Notes under the pieces: generated by a model
Told to the model about the DNA's origin: nothing
Database searches by the model: none
The model's input: only the letters and a program-made list of their open reading frames with translations
Source: Saprospiraceae bacterium
Lineage (GTDB): Bacteria > Bacteroidota > Bacteroidia > Chitinophagales > Saprospiraceae
DNA: 64,000 bases
Direction of reading: 5' to 3'
Assembly (NCBI GenBank): GCA_028285545.1
Contig: JANQPA010000016.1
Location: forward strand, 1-64,000
Shown: positions 8,841 to 17,760 of the stretch, piece by piece
Layout: the number at the start of each line of letters is the position of its first letter
Position numbering within the stretch: the stretch's first letter is position 1
Position numbers and translations under genes: made by a program

Positions 8841-10085
8841 ATGGATTATTATAGCATAGCCGTCGTTTTAATAGCTTTGGCTGCCATTTTTGGGTATGTA
8901 AATGTCCGATTTCTTAAGCTTCCCAATACCATAGGTTTAATGGTCATTTCCATATTATTTTCCTTAGGTTTAATGGCAGCAGGCAGCATTGACAACCGTC
9001 TTTCCGAATGGGAAATTCAACTAGTCAGTCAAATAGATTTCAAAACGCTTTTGATGGAAGGCATGCTCAGTTTTTTGTTGTTTGCTGGTGCTCTACACAT
9101 TGATTTCAAACAATTAAAAGAACAGCGGCTCCCCATTATCATTTTTGCTACAATCGGTGTGCTCATTTCAACTTTTTTGATAGGCGGCCTAATTTATGGT
9201 ATCCTCCAAATGATTGGACTGGCACAGCCTTTTATTTACTGTCTTTTATTTGGAGCCCTTATCTCCCCTACCGACCCAATAGCTGTACTGGGAATTTTAA
9301 AACAAGCAGGAGTTCCACACAAATTAGAAGCTAAAATTGCAGGAGAAAGTCTTTTTAATGATGGCATTGGCGTAGTAGTCTTCATAACGATATATGAAAT
9401 AGCAGGAGGTGGGGCCCATGGTGGACATGTTGGCTTCTCTGAAATTCTGACCCTTTTCGCAGAAGAAGTAGGAGGAGGGATTCTATTAGGTTTGTTAATG
9501 GGATTCATTGCTTATTACTTAATGAGAACCATTGACAATTATGAAGTAGAGGTGCTAATTACCTTGGCTCTGGTAATGGGCGGATATTACCTGGCCTCAA
9601 TGCTTCATTTTTCAGGACCTTTAGCCATGGTAATTGCAGGATTAATGATAGGTCACGACCGATTTAGAACCAGTTCAATGTCAGAAACTACAGAAAAATA
9701 TGTGGATCAATTTTGGGAACTCCTGGATGTTTTATTGAATGCAGTTTTGTTTGTTTTAATAGGCTTGGAAATTGTAATTTTACCCTTTAATCAATCCTAT
9801 ATCATAGCAGGCCTTCTTGCCATTCCCATTGTTTTATTAAGTCGATACATTGCTCTTACCATACCCATTAAACTCTTAGAACGCCAATTGGATTTTATCC
9901 CAAAGACAAACCTGATTATGACCTGGGGAGGCCTCAGAGGAGGTATATCAATAGCTTTGGCACTTGCCCTTACCGGAGAAATGCCTCGAGATCTTTTATT
10001 GACAATGACCTATGTGGTGGTGGTATTTTCCATTATTGTGCAAGGCTTAACGGTGAAGGGTTTGGTGAAAAAAGTAGCAGCATAA
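8841..10085 (+). CDS. CPA1-type Na+/H+ antiporter
   Basis: A 414-aa integral inner-membrane cation/proton antiporter with about 12 membrane helices. The conserved core is visible: [17 protein letters not shown] and the ion-binding [14 protein letters not shown] motif with the Asn-Asp pair, then a late helix with [13 protein letters not shown]. The ATG at 8841 is preferred; the upstream TTG at 8793 adds 16 polar residues. The protein exports Na+ (or K+/Li+) in exchange for protons. Length and motifs match NhaP/CPA1. It is followed by a bidirectional terminator. Confidence 0.9.
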   Translation: MDYYSIAVVLIALAAIFGYVNVRFLKLPNTIGLMVISILFSLGLMAAGSIDNRLSEWEIQLVSQIDFKTLLMEGMLSFLLFAGALHIDFKQLKEQRLPIIIFATIGVLISTFLIGGLIYGILQMIGLAQPFIYCLLFGALISPTDPIAVLGILKQAGVPHKLEAKIAGESLFNDGIGVVVFITIYEIAGGGAHGGHVGFSEILTLFAEEVGGGILLGLLMGFIAYYLMRTIDNYEVEVLITLALVMGGYYLASMLHFSGPLAMVIAGLMIGHDRFRTSSMSETTEKYVDQFWELLDVLLNAVLFVLIGLEIVILPFNQSYIIAGLLAIPIVLLSRYIALTIPIKLLERQLDFIPKTNLIMTWGGLRGGISIALALALTGEMPRDLLLTMTYVVVVFSIIVQGLTVKGLVKKVAA

Positions 10086-10090
10086 AGATA

Positions 10091-10126
10091 TTAGAAGGAA
10101 GGGCGCGGGCGCGCCCTTCCTTCTAA
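10091..10126. terminator. Bidirectional terminator between antiporter and S9 peptidase
   Basis: A 16-bp perfect inverted repeat (10091-10106 and 10111-10126) with a GC-rich centre and A/T-rich ends lies exactly between the convergent stops at 10085 and 10132. Confidence 0.8.
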
Positions 10127-10131
10127 AACCC

Positions 10132-12312
10132 TTATATCTCTTTATTCTCTACATCCTTCAAGCCCAATCTATCTAAGATAAAGGCATAACTAAAAGCCGT
10201 TTCCTTCAATCGATCAAAACGCCCGGAAGCTCCCCCGTGACCGGATTCCATATTGGTTTTCAGTACAACGATATTATCATCTGTTTTTAATTCCCTCATT
10301 TTGGCCACATATTTTGCCGGCTCATGATAACGAACCTGGGAATCGTTTAACCCAGCAGTAACCAACATATGAGGATAGTCTTTGGCCTCGATGTTATCAT
10401 AGGGAGAATAAGACATGATATAATCGTAATATTCCTTTTCATTTGGATTCCCCCATTGCTCCCACTCCTGTGTGGTCAATGGTAAGGATTCATCCAGCAT
10501 CGTATTGATTACATCCACAAAAGGTACTCTGGAAACGATCACTTCAAATAGATCCGGACGCATATTCGATACGGCTCCCATCAATAATCCACCAGCACTT
10601 CCACCTGAAGCCGTTAACATATCAGGATTGGTATATTTTTCCTTTACCAGATGTTCGGCACAAGCGATAAAGTCCGTAAAAGTATTTTTCTTATTCAACA
10701 ACTTTCCTTGCTCATACCACTCCTCTCCCAGTTCACTACCTCCTCTAATCTGAGCAATAGCATAAACAAAGCCTCTGTCTACTAAACTGAATACAGAAGA
10801 CCGGAAATAAGGATCGGTACTAGAACCATAAGATCCATAAGAGTAAAGATGAGAAGGATTGTTTCCGTCTTTTTGCAGGCCCTTTTTATATAAAACAGCC
10901 ATAGGAACCTTTACTCCATCCTTGGCAGTTGCCCAGGTACGCTCAACTACATAATCATCCGGATTAAATCCACTCGGGATTTCCTGTACCTTAAGAATAG
11001 TTGCATCGGCGGTACTAAGATCATATTCGTAAGTAGTTTGAGGTCTATTTAAAGACCAATAAGCGTATCGAACTTTCTTGGAATCATATTCTGGTGCACC
11101 ACGATAGCCAATGGTATAAACCGGTTCAGGAAAAGAAACACTTTCTTGCGATCCATCTTTAAAATTCATATACCTGATTTCTTCTAGTCCATTAGTCCTG
11201 ACAGAATAAACCAGAAAATCTGCAAAAACATCAACATTTTGAATTAAAACCTCTGGATCATGAGCCACCACTTCTTTCCAGCTTGATTTATCCGAAAATC
11301 CAGTCAAAGGTGCCTCCATAATTTTGGAATTTTTATGATCCGGATCTTTATAACGAATAATGAATTTATCCTTATGGTGACTTACGGAATACTCCACATC
11401 TTTTTCTCTTGGGGCAAACACCTGGAATTGTCCATCAGGATGGTCAGCAGGTAAATATTGAATTTCAGTTGTTGTGAAGCTACCAGAATACAAAAACAAA
11501 TAATCATCTGTTTTACTCTTATAAATTCCCAAATTGAATTTATCATCTTTTTCCTCATAGACTAAAGCATCTTTTCCGGATGCTTCCAGTTTATGCCGAT
11601 AGATTTGGAAAGGACGAAGAGCCTCGTTATACATTCCATAAAAAAGGGTTTGATTATCGTTTGCCCACTCGAAGTTTGAGCCAGCCTCAATTACATCTGG
11701 ATAATCTTCACCCGTTTCCAGGTTTTTAAATTTAATGGTATACTCAACATAAGATCCGTTGTGATTAAAAGCATAGGCCATAATTTTGTTATCTGGACTG
11801 ATGGAATATCCTCCAAAAATAAATGCATCATGTCCTTCGATCATTTTATTGCCGTCTATAAGGATTTCTTCCTCGGCCTCCAGGCTTCCTTTTTTACGAC
11901 AGTAGATTGAATACTGCTTTCCTTCTTCGGTACGGCTATAGTAATAATATCCATTTCGAAGGGTAGGAACAGAGGTGTCTTCCTCCTTTATTCTTCCTTT
12001 TAATTCCTCAAAAATTTTATTTTGAAGGTCTTTAGTTGAAGCCAAAACTGTTTCCGCATAGCTATTCTCCGCTTCCAGATAATTGATAACTTCTGGGTTT
12101 TCTTTCTCTTTTAGCCAATAGTAATTGTCAATCCGGGTATATCCATGTTCCTGAAATTCAGAAGCCTTTACTGCGGCGGCTGGAGGTGACTCAAAATCGC
12201 TTTCCATGGCAATTTCACTCTTGGGAGTTTCATCATTTACTTTTTCCTGAGTACAACTAAAGGTTAACAGTAGAGTACAAGAACAAAAAAATAATACAAA
12301 ATAACGTAGCAT
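10132..12312 (-). CDS. S9 family serine peptidase, oligopeptidase B-like lipoprotein
   Basis: A 726-aa prolyl-oligopeptidase family enzyme. The signal sequence ends with Cys20 (LLTFSC), so it is a probable lipoprotein. The N-terminal beta-propeller starts after the conserved YYWLKEKENPEVINYL. The C-terminal alpha/beta-hydrolase domain has the nucleophile in ASGGSAGGLLMG, the Asp in GLNDSQVRYHEP and the His near residue 692 (ESGHGGASGRF). These are hallmarks of the S9A protease II group, which cleaves short peptides after basic residues or proline. It is monocistronic and convergent with the antiporter. Confidence 0.93.
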   Translation of the reverse strand: MLRYFVLFFCSCTLLLTFSCTQEKVNDETPKSEIAMESDFESPPAAAVKASEFQEHGYTRIDNYYWLKEKENPEVINYLEAENSYAETVLASTKDLQNKIFEELKGRIKEEDTSVPTLRNGYYYYSRTEEGKQYSIYCRKKGSLEAEEEILIDGNKMIEGHDAFIFGGYSISPDNKIMAYAFNHNGSYVEYTIKFKNLETGEDYPDVIEAGSNFEWANDNQTLFYGMYNEALRPFQIYRHKLEASGKDALVYEEKDDKFNLGIYKSKTDDYLFLYSGSFTTTEIQYLPADHPDGQFQVFAPREKDVEYSVSHHKDKFIIRYKDPDHKNSKIMEAPLTGFSDKSSWKEVVAHDPEVLIQNVDVFADFLVYSVRTNGLEEIRYMNFKDGSQESVSFPEPVYTIGYRGAPEYDSKKVRYAYWSLNRPQTTYEYDLSTADATILKVQEIPSGFNPDDYVVERTWATAKDGVKVPMAVLYKKGLQKDGNNPSHLYSYGSYGSSTDPYFRSSVFSLVDRGFVYAIAQIRGGSELGEEWYEQGKLLNKKNTFTDFIACAEHLVKEKYTNPDMLTASGGSAGGLLMGAVSNMRPDLFEVIVSRVPFVDVINTMLDESLPLTTQEWEQWGNPNEKEYYDYIMSYSPYDNIEAKDYPHMLVTAGLNDSQVRYHEPAKYVAKMRELKTDDNIVVLKTNMESGHGGASGRFDRLKETAFSYAFILDRLGLKDVENKEI

Positions 12313-12429
12313 TAGATCCTTTTTTTGGTGATAAAATGGTGCAAGATTGAAACTTCAGTTTTTGAGATTTATTGTATTAATTTTTAAGGAAAGGGAATAG
12401 GTGATTTTAGACAATACTGGCTATATATA

Positions 12430-12981
12430 CTAATAATCCATTCGCTGACGAATCTGTTCGGTTTTTTCTTTTCCCACAAATTTTTGGCAAAGGAATATGC
12501 CCAAATCCAAAGAAGAAGCAACTGCCCCTGCTGTAATAACATCTCCATCTTCTACAATCCGTTCTTTAATCACCTCTTTACAATACGGCTCTAACTCTCT
12601 GTAATTGTCAAAATGAGTGGTTGCTTTTTTTCCTTCTAAAAAACCTGCTGCTCCTAACAACAAGCTTCCTGTGCACACCGAAGATTTAAGTGGTATGTTT
12701 TTTCCGGTTTGTAACCATTTAATAAAGTTGGGATCCTCCTGAAGCGGTCGAGTACCAAAGCCTCCGGGGATAAACAACAGATCGTAATCACTTAGGTCAT
12801 TATTTACCCTGTTGCATTGCATCGCCAGGCCAAAACTGTCTTTAATGACAGGCTGTGTAGAACATATGTCCCATCTTAATTGAGGGATAAATTTCATAGA
12901 TTGAAGTCGGCTAATGGGGTCGTAAAGGCCAATAAAATCCAGGAGGGTGACTCCATCATAAAGAATGTATGCTATTTTCAT
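12430..12981 (-). CDS. DJ-1/PfpI family protein, isonitrile-hydratase-like
   Basis: A 183-aa protein. The ATG at 12981 gives MKIAYILYDGVTLLDF, the normal start; six further codons are open upstream. The nucleophile-elbow cysteine is in SSVCTGSLLLGAAGFL, followed by KKATTHFDNY, a pattern typical of the isonitrile hydratase (InhA)/AraC-N-domain branch of the DJ-1 superfamily. The conserved acidic residue near the N-terminus (LLDF) is present. It could be a hydratase, glyoxalase-like or stress protein; the substrate is unproven. It is divergent from the LytTR gene. Confidence 0.85.
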   Translation of the reverse strand: MKIAYILYDGVTLLDFIGLYDPISRLQSMKFIPQLRWDICSTQPVIKDSFGLAMQCNRVNNDLSDYDLLFIPGGFGTRPLQEDPNFIKWLQTGKNIPLKSSVCTGSLLLGAAGFLEGKKATTHFDNYRELEPYCKEVIKERIVEDGDVITAGAVASSLDLGIFLCQKFVGKEKTEQIRQRMDY

Positions 12982-13086
12982 AAAACTGTATTTATGCACA
13001 CAATTTGCCTATTTTCTTGATTAGAATTTCAATTTTATTGGAAATAATTTAATTTTCGTTCTTCATAGCATTTTAAAAAAAGAATT

Positions 13087-13953
13087 ATGAACAAAAATAT
13101 TTCCTTTCTTCTGATTGGATGTTCCATACTCTTGGCTATCATTGTCTTTGAATCTTTCCAACAGTACTATTACATTACCACTTATAATTTGGCAGGTGAT
13201 CGTGTAATTAATGTATGGGAATTAATGTGGGGGCACTCTTATCGCTGGTTAGTTTGGGCCATAACTGCCTTATTTTTGTTCCGCTACCTAGAACAAACTG
13301 CTGCTCAGCCCATGGATGGCTTAAAATTGGGGTTGATAGCTTCAATGATTCTAACTTTAATTTTTATTGACACCATCTTAATAAGTCTCCTAAACCTCCA
13401 CCTTAATCATCACCCAATTACTCTTCAAAAATTATCTGAAAGTGTTACCTTTTTTGTTTTCCAGAAGGGACCAATTTTTATGATTGCCTACTTTTGTTTG
13501 ACGCTATTCACCAGATACTATTACAAAACTAAAGATCTCGTTCTACGTATTGAGAGCCTTGAATCCATTAGAAAGACCAATACAGAATTGTATCAAAAAC
13601 TGAAACGATCAAATGAAGAGGATACCAGTATTATCACCGTTAAAGTAGGGAAAAAAGTAAGATTCATTCCTGTTAACGATATCTCCTGGATTAGTTCCGA
13701 TAATTACTGCGTAAAAATATTTACAAAAGACCAGAGAAAACATACCCTTAGAAGTTCAATGAAAAAAATGGAGGGCATACTTCCTGCAGATATTTTTATC
13801 AGAGTTCATAGAACAGCCATTGTAAATACTGAGGAAATAAAAGAAGTATTTTTTACCAAAAATCCCTACCTCAAACTAAAAGATGGCACCGAAGTAGACA
13901 TTGCCTTGAGTAGGGTACCCAATTTTAGAAAACGGGTACAAACCATTTTTTGA
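13087..13953 (+). CDS. Membrane-anchored LytTR DNA-binding regulator
   Basis: A 288-aa protein. Four predicted membrane helices (about residues 5-25, 52-70, 80-103, 125-143) precede a short coiled linker and a LytTR DNA-binding domain (about 182-288). The latter shows ITVKVGKKVRFIPVNDISWI, the HTLRSSMKKMEGILP helix and FIRVHRTAIVNTEEIKEV. There is no receiver domain, so input must come through the membrane part or a partner. This arrangement is common in Bacteroidota. No kinase gene is adjacent. The divergent DJ-1 gene is a possible target. Confidence 0.88.
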   Translation: MNKNISFLLIGCSILLAIIVFESFQQYYYITTYNLAGDRVINVWELMWGHSYRWLVWAITALFLFRYLEQTAAQPMDGLKLGLIASMILTLIFIDTILISLLNLHLNHHPITLQKLSESVTFFVFQKGPIFMIAYFCLTLFTRYYYKTKDLVLRIESLESIRKTNTELYQKLKRSNEEDTSIITVKVGKKVRFIPVNDISWISSDNYCVKIFTKDQRKHTLRSSMKKMEGILPADIFIRVHRTAIVNTEEIKEVFFTKNPYLKLKDGTEVDIALSRVPNFRKRVQTIF

Positions 13954-13957
13954 AGTC

Positions 13958-13978
13958 GGAAGTCGGAAGGGGGAATTT
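13958..13978. repeat. GAAGTCG short tandem
   Basis: GAAGTCGGAAGTCGGAAGG immediately follows the LytTR stop codon: a short tandem of a 7-nt unit. It is included as a small example of the spacer repeats; no inverted partner is seen. Confidence 0.4.
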
Positions 13979-14020
13979 ATGCTCCCCAGATTAGGGAGTT
14001 ATAAAGAAAGAAATTAATAA

Positions 14021-14061
14021 AGATTACTAAGCCCGAAATGCAATGTAGGGATTGGTAAGCT
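14021..14061. repeat. 41-nt dispersed repeat, copy 1
   Basis: This 41-nt segment starting AGATTACTAAGCCCG and ending ATTGGTAAGCT recurs at 46955-46995 with three mismatches. Both copies lie on the plus strand shortly after the stop of a plus-strand gene. Here the tail can pair with the following GGCTTACTAACC to form a hairpin. Confidence 0.75.
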
Positions 14062-14075
14062 TTATGCTCGGCTTA

Positions 14076-14900
14076 CTAACCTTCTTGTCTTTCAGCTTTT
14101 CGGATCAGGAAATAACCAATAATTCCAGCCAAAACCATATTAAGGATATAAGGTACCAATAATAAATTCATGGATTCTGGCTCGGGAAAAAAGTCATAAA
14201 CGATATTAGAGGCTGCATTAAAAAAGGCATGCAATAAGATGGCCATAAACACACTTCCTCCCGTCTTAAGGTGAACATAGGTATAAACCATACTTAAGGC
14301 AATGGTATTAATAAAATACAGTAAAACGGTCCAAATGTTAACAGGCAAAAAACTGGGAATGGCAGCTCCAGGAAAGGTAAAAGAAGCCAGGTGCCAAACT
14401 CCCCAGGCCAAACCAACCAAGATCGTGCTTTGAATGATAGAATATTTCTCCATCAGCCGGGGTAGCATAAAGCCTCTCCATCCCAGCTCCTCTCCCATGG
14501 GTCCGAAAGGTAAAGCCAATAAAAACCAGGTGGGTATTCCAGCCAGGCCAGCCAGCAAAGTAAAAGAGCCATCCCCATCAAAGGATAAAATGCCTATCAG
14601 ATGTGCTATTAAATACAAAAGAATCGGAAAGAATATGACAAAAACATAAAGTGGAATGCCATATTTGACCATCACTAATTTCCTAAAAAGAGGCTTTAAA
14701 CCTTTTCTATTAATGATAGCCTGAATAATAATAGCGGCAATGGTTGGTCCATAAGCACCAATAAATCCAATCAGGGCCAATGGAGTAATGCCATCATTTT
14801 TTAAAATCAACTGATAGCTCGGATATAAAAAAGACCAGGAAATAAGATAGTTGAGCACCAAAAAAGAGGTGATCGGATGTTTTTTGACGAGCTCCTTCAT
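14076..14900 (-). CDS. CPBP family intramembrane glutamic protease
   Basis: A 274-aa membrane protein with about seven helices and the Abi/CAAX-protease motifs: EELGWRGFMLP (the Glu-Glu-x-x-x-Arg motif), WGVWHLASF (His) and LLHAFFNAASN (His and Asn). The fold is that of Rce1-like intramembrane endopeptidases, whose bacterial members have roles in bacteriocin immunity, envelope stress or prenyl-protein processing. It begins 9 nt after the cyclase-TPR gene on the same strand, so the two are likely co-transcribed. The substrate is unknown. Confidence 0.9.
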   Translation of the reverse strand: MKELVKKHPITSFLVLNYLISWSFLYPSYQLILKNDGITPLALIGFIGAYGPTIAAIIIQAIINRKGLKPLFRKLVMVKYGIPLYVFVIFFPILLYLIAHLIGILSFDGDGSFTLLAGLAGIPTWFLLALPFGPMGEELGWRGFMLPRLMEKYSIIQSTILVGLAWGVWHLASFTFPGAAIPSFLPVNIWTVLLYFINTIALSMVYTYVHLKTGGSVFMAILLHAFFNAASNIVYDFFPEPESMNLLLVPYILNMVLAGIIGYFLIRKAERQEG

Positions 14901-14909
14901 ACTAAATAT

Positions 14910-17468
14910 TTAATTCACCTGATCTATCAGTCTTTTCCTTCGTTCCGCGACTTCATCCCACCAAGGTCGATATTTTTCATCACAATCTCGGTAGTTCTTT
15001 AAAAAAAGATTGCATTTGGCAAGAGCTTTATCGAGCTCTCCGTTTTTTTCATATAGTTGGGTCAGCCGGTAGGTAATAAAGCCATGGACCGTAACGTAAT
15101 TGTTATAATAAAGTGGTAGATTTTCTAATCGGAGAATAGCTCTTTCGTATTCCTGTTGCTCTTCGTAAATGTCAGCGAGCATAAAGATCTTATCCACAAC
15201 GCCAGGTATTCCTCTGGATAGAGGATTCTGAAAAGCAGAATCGATATAAACTAAGGCTTTATCATTGTCACCCTTTTGTCGAGTTTCAAATGCATTCAAG
15301 GACCAATGTAAATAATGAGTCAGACTCAATAAATCTTGATCTTTTTCACTGACGACAGCTAGTTTCTGTTGGTTAACCCTAAACTCTTCTTCCAAACCTA
15401 AGGCCCAGGCATACTTAGCAGCAAAAAAATAAGCAAAAGGCTGGTCCATAGCCCCAAATGTATCAAGTAATATTTGATAATTCTCTTCGAAAGGAAGATA
15501 ATCCCGACCAACAATTAATAATGCTGTACGTCCCAAGCCCGTGTTCTCAATAGGTCCTGGATTAATAGAAGAAATCTCATTCAAAACAATGGAAGCTTCT
15601 TTCTCCTGTCCTTTCAAAATATGTATGGCATATTCAAAATACTTATTTTGGATCTCATTAAAAAAAGGTGCGAAGCGAGATCCTATTTCGAGTAATTCTA
15701 GTGGATCACTTGGTACTATTTGGTATGGCCAAAACCATAAAAAGTTAAACTCCGGATGGGAAGCTAATTCCTCCATTTGGCTGATTGAAATGCTGTCCTG
15801 CTGAGTCAACAATCTTATTTGATTAATAATCCATAAAGAGGACTCGGGAGAAGCATCATTCAAGACTTTCTGCAAAATTTCAATATTGCCCTCTCTCCAG
15901 GCAAGATCTGCAAGGTGCCTGAGTATTTCCTGGTTTTTAGGATCTAGCTCTTTGGATTTTTCTAACCAGGGCTTGGCCTCTTCTATTTCACGTCCATGAT
16001 AAGAGTTATAATGAAATAGGTGTTCTGCCATCAAGAAAATAAACTCTGCATTGTTTTTGTATTTCTTAATAAGTTCTGCAAACAAAGCTTCATTACTTTC
16101 ATGACCAGTGGTGTAAACTTTACTAGCCTCCACAAAATCCTGCCATTTAGGAGGCAATTTATCTGCATATAGATTTGCTTTTTGAAGATAGTATTTATTA
16201 TTTTCAGCACCATTAATCCAAGCCCTTGAATAATATAATCGCAACCAGGCCATAGCAAAAGTTGAATCCAGGTTAACTGCTTTTTGAAAATGGTCGATAG
16301 CTTTGCTGAAATCCGTTTTCCGATATACTTGTTCCCCTTCCAGATAAGCTTTCAAGGCTTGTAGATTTACACTTGTCATGGTTGCAACACTACTAAAATT
16401 GCGGCCCTCTTTCTCAAACTTGTCAGCAATTAGTGATCTTGTTAGGTCATCAATTAATGAAGTAAGTTGTGCGTTAGGACCTTCGACTGTTTTTTTCACC
16501 AGTCTTTCTCCTTTACTGTCGTACTTGGTAGCAGAGATTTGTAAAGCATCATTAATTTCAAGGATATTTCCTAAAATAAATTCGCCTGACCCTAAACTAC
16601 TTGAAATAGACATTGCTTCAGATAGAGAAGGGATTTCTTCAGCATTTTTTTCTAGTATATTAAAAATACGATTAGGATCAATTGGATTTATATCCGGAAT
16701 GCCCTCCAATTTTGTACTCATTAGGTCCACCATTCCATTACTGAGGTATTGTATGTTTGAATTTGCACTTTGAATATCAAAAGGAAAAATGATAAGAGCA
16801 CTTTCATCTATTGAGGCGGCGGCCTTTTTTGGTGTAAGGAAATAGACAAGCCCAAATAGGCTTAATAACAAGCCCAAAATTGCAGGAATAAAAGATCGCT
16901 TTTTACTTTTTGGGCTTTCTTTTAATTTGCCCTTCATTTCTCCCCGCTTAGGAAGGATCAAACCCTTATTCGTTAGAGCGAAAACTTCCATTGGTTCCAC
17001 CACATTTTTAAACTCAAATTCTCCCAGGGATTGCATTTCAAAATCCTTTTGATTGGAAATGTGCTTTTTGATAGATTTAGAGAAAAGTACCGCTCCTGCA
17101 ACGCCCAGAGATTCAACTCGAGAAGCAATGTTAACGCTATCGCCGTATATATTTTCTTCTTCAAAATAAACATCTCCGGTATGCAAGCCTATGCGAACGG
17201 GAATTATTGGGTCCGTTTGAAAAATCTGCTGAACCACCCTAGCACATTCCATGGCATTCACCGTACTGTCAAAAGTACAAAGACAACCATCTCCATAATA
17301 TTGAATGATCTGTCCAAGGTATTGAGCTACTTTTTCATTTAAAGTATCTCTAAACTTTTTTACATTTTTTCTGGCGGCAGCTTCGTCACGCTGCATAAGA
17401 GAAGTGTAACCGACAATGTCAGCGAAGAGGATAGCAACTAGTTTCCGCTGTGCTTTGCTATTGGGCAT
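14910..17468 (-). CDS. Class III nucleotide cyclase with TPR domain
   Basis: An 852-aa protein. The N-terminal class III cyclase catalytic domain (about residues 8-165) keeps both metal aspartates (D17 in LFADIVGYT, D60 in QYYGDG) and the transition-state Asn and Arg (IYGDSVNIASRVES, N113 and R117). The position usually held by the adenine-reading Lys is Gln (IIQYYGDG), so nucleotide specificity is uncertain. One membrane helix (about 192-212) follows, then a FlgO/TolB-N-like segment (LIIFPFDIQSANSNIQYLSNGMVDLM) and about 500 residues of TPR repeats. It probably makes cAMP, with the periplasmic C-terminal part sensing or scaffolding. A sister gene starts at 63172. Confidence 0.92.
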   Translation of the reverse strand: MPNSKAQRKLVAILFADIVGYTSLMQRDEAAARKNVKKFRDTLNEKVAQYLGQIIQYYGDGCLCTFDSTVNAMECARVVQQIFQTDPIIPVRIGLHTGDVYFEEENIYGDSVNIASRVESLGVAGAVLFSKSIKKHISNQKDFEMQSLGEFEFKNVVEPMEVFALTNKGLILPKRGEMKGKLKESPKSKKRSFIPAILGLLLSLFGLVYFLTPKKAAASIDESALIIFPFDIQSANSNIQYLSNGMVDLMSTKLEGIPDINPIDPNRIFNILEKNAEEIPSLSEAMSISSSLGSGEFILGNILEINDALQISATKYDSKGERLVKKTVEGPNAQLTSLIDDLTRSLIADKFEKEGRNFSSVATMTSVNLQALKAYLEGEQVYRKTDFSKAIDHFQKAVNLDSTFAMAWLRLYYSRAWINGAENNKYYLQKANLYADKLPPKWQDFVEASKVYTTGHESNEALFAELIKKYKNNAEFIFLMAEHLFHYNSYHGREIEEAKPWLEKSKELDPKNQEILRHLADLAWREGNIEILQKVLNDASPESSLWIINQIRLLTQQDSISISQMEELASHPEFNFLWFWPYQIVPSDPLELLEIGSRFAPFFNEIQNKYFEYAIHILKGQEKEASIVLNEISSINPGPIENTGLGRTALLIVGRDYLPFEENYQILLDTFGAMDQPFAYFFAAKYAWALGLEEEFRVNQQKLAVVSEKDQDLLSLTHYLHWSLNAFETRQKGDNDKALVYIDSAFQNPLSRGIPGVVDKIFMLADIYEEQQEYERAILRLENLPLYYNNYVTVHGFITYRLTQLYEKNGELDKALAKCNLFLKNYRDCDEKYRPWWDEVAERRKRLIDQVN

Positions 17469-17537
17469 AAAGGGTTTTATAAGTTTTCAAATCTACCGCA
17501 TTTCAAAACTAAAAAATTTTGCCCAGATTTTATGAAT

Positions 17538-17750
17538 GTTCCAGGGTTCCGGGGTTCCTTGTGTAAGGGATTACTTTGCTTGGAGTGTAGTTGATTATTA
17601 TAGCTTTTTTTTACGCTAATTCCGAAAATTTTGCAGACATATATTTGCTGAATTTGCGAAATTAGCGTGAGAAAAAAGCTCCAAATAACAAGGCCACCTT
17701 AAATTTAGATTTACTTGACAAGGAACCCTGGAACTTCTGAACCCTGGAAC
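17538..17750. repeat. Nested inverted repeat, GTTCCAGGG family
   Basis: Outer arms: GTTCCAGGGTTCC units at 17538-17562 are mirrored by the reverse-complement units at 17718-17750. Inner arms: 17603-17623 (GC followed by a T-run and ACGCTAATTCCG) pair with 17658-17679 (CGAAATTAGCGTG, A-run, GC). The whole 213-bp block fills the gap between two minus-strand genes and could fold into a long two-tier hairpin. No gene is present. Confidence 0.7.
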
Positions 17751-17760
17751 AACGAAACTC

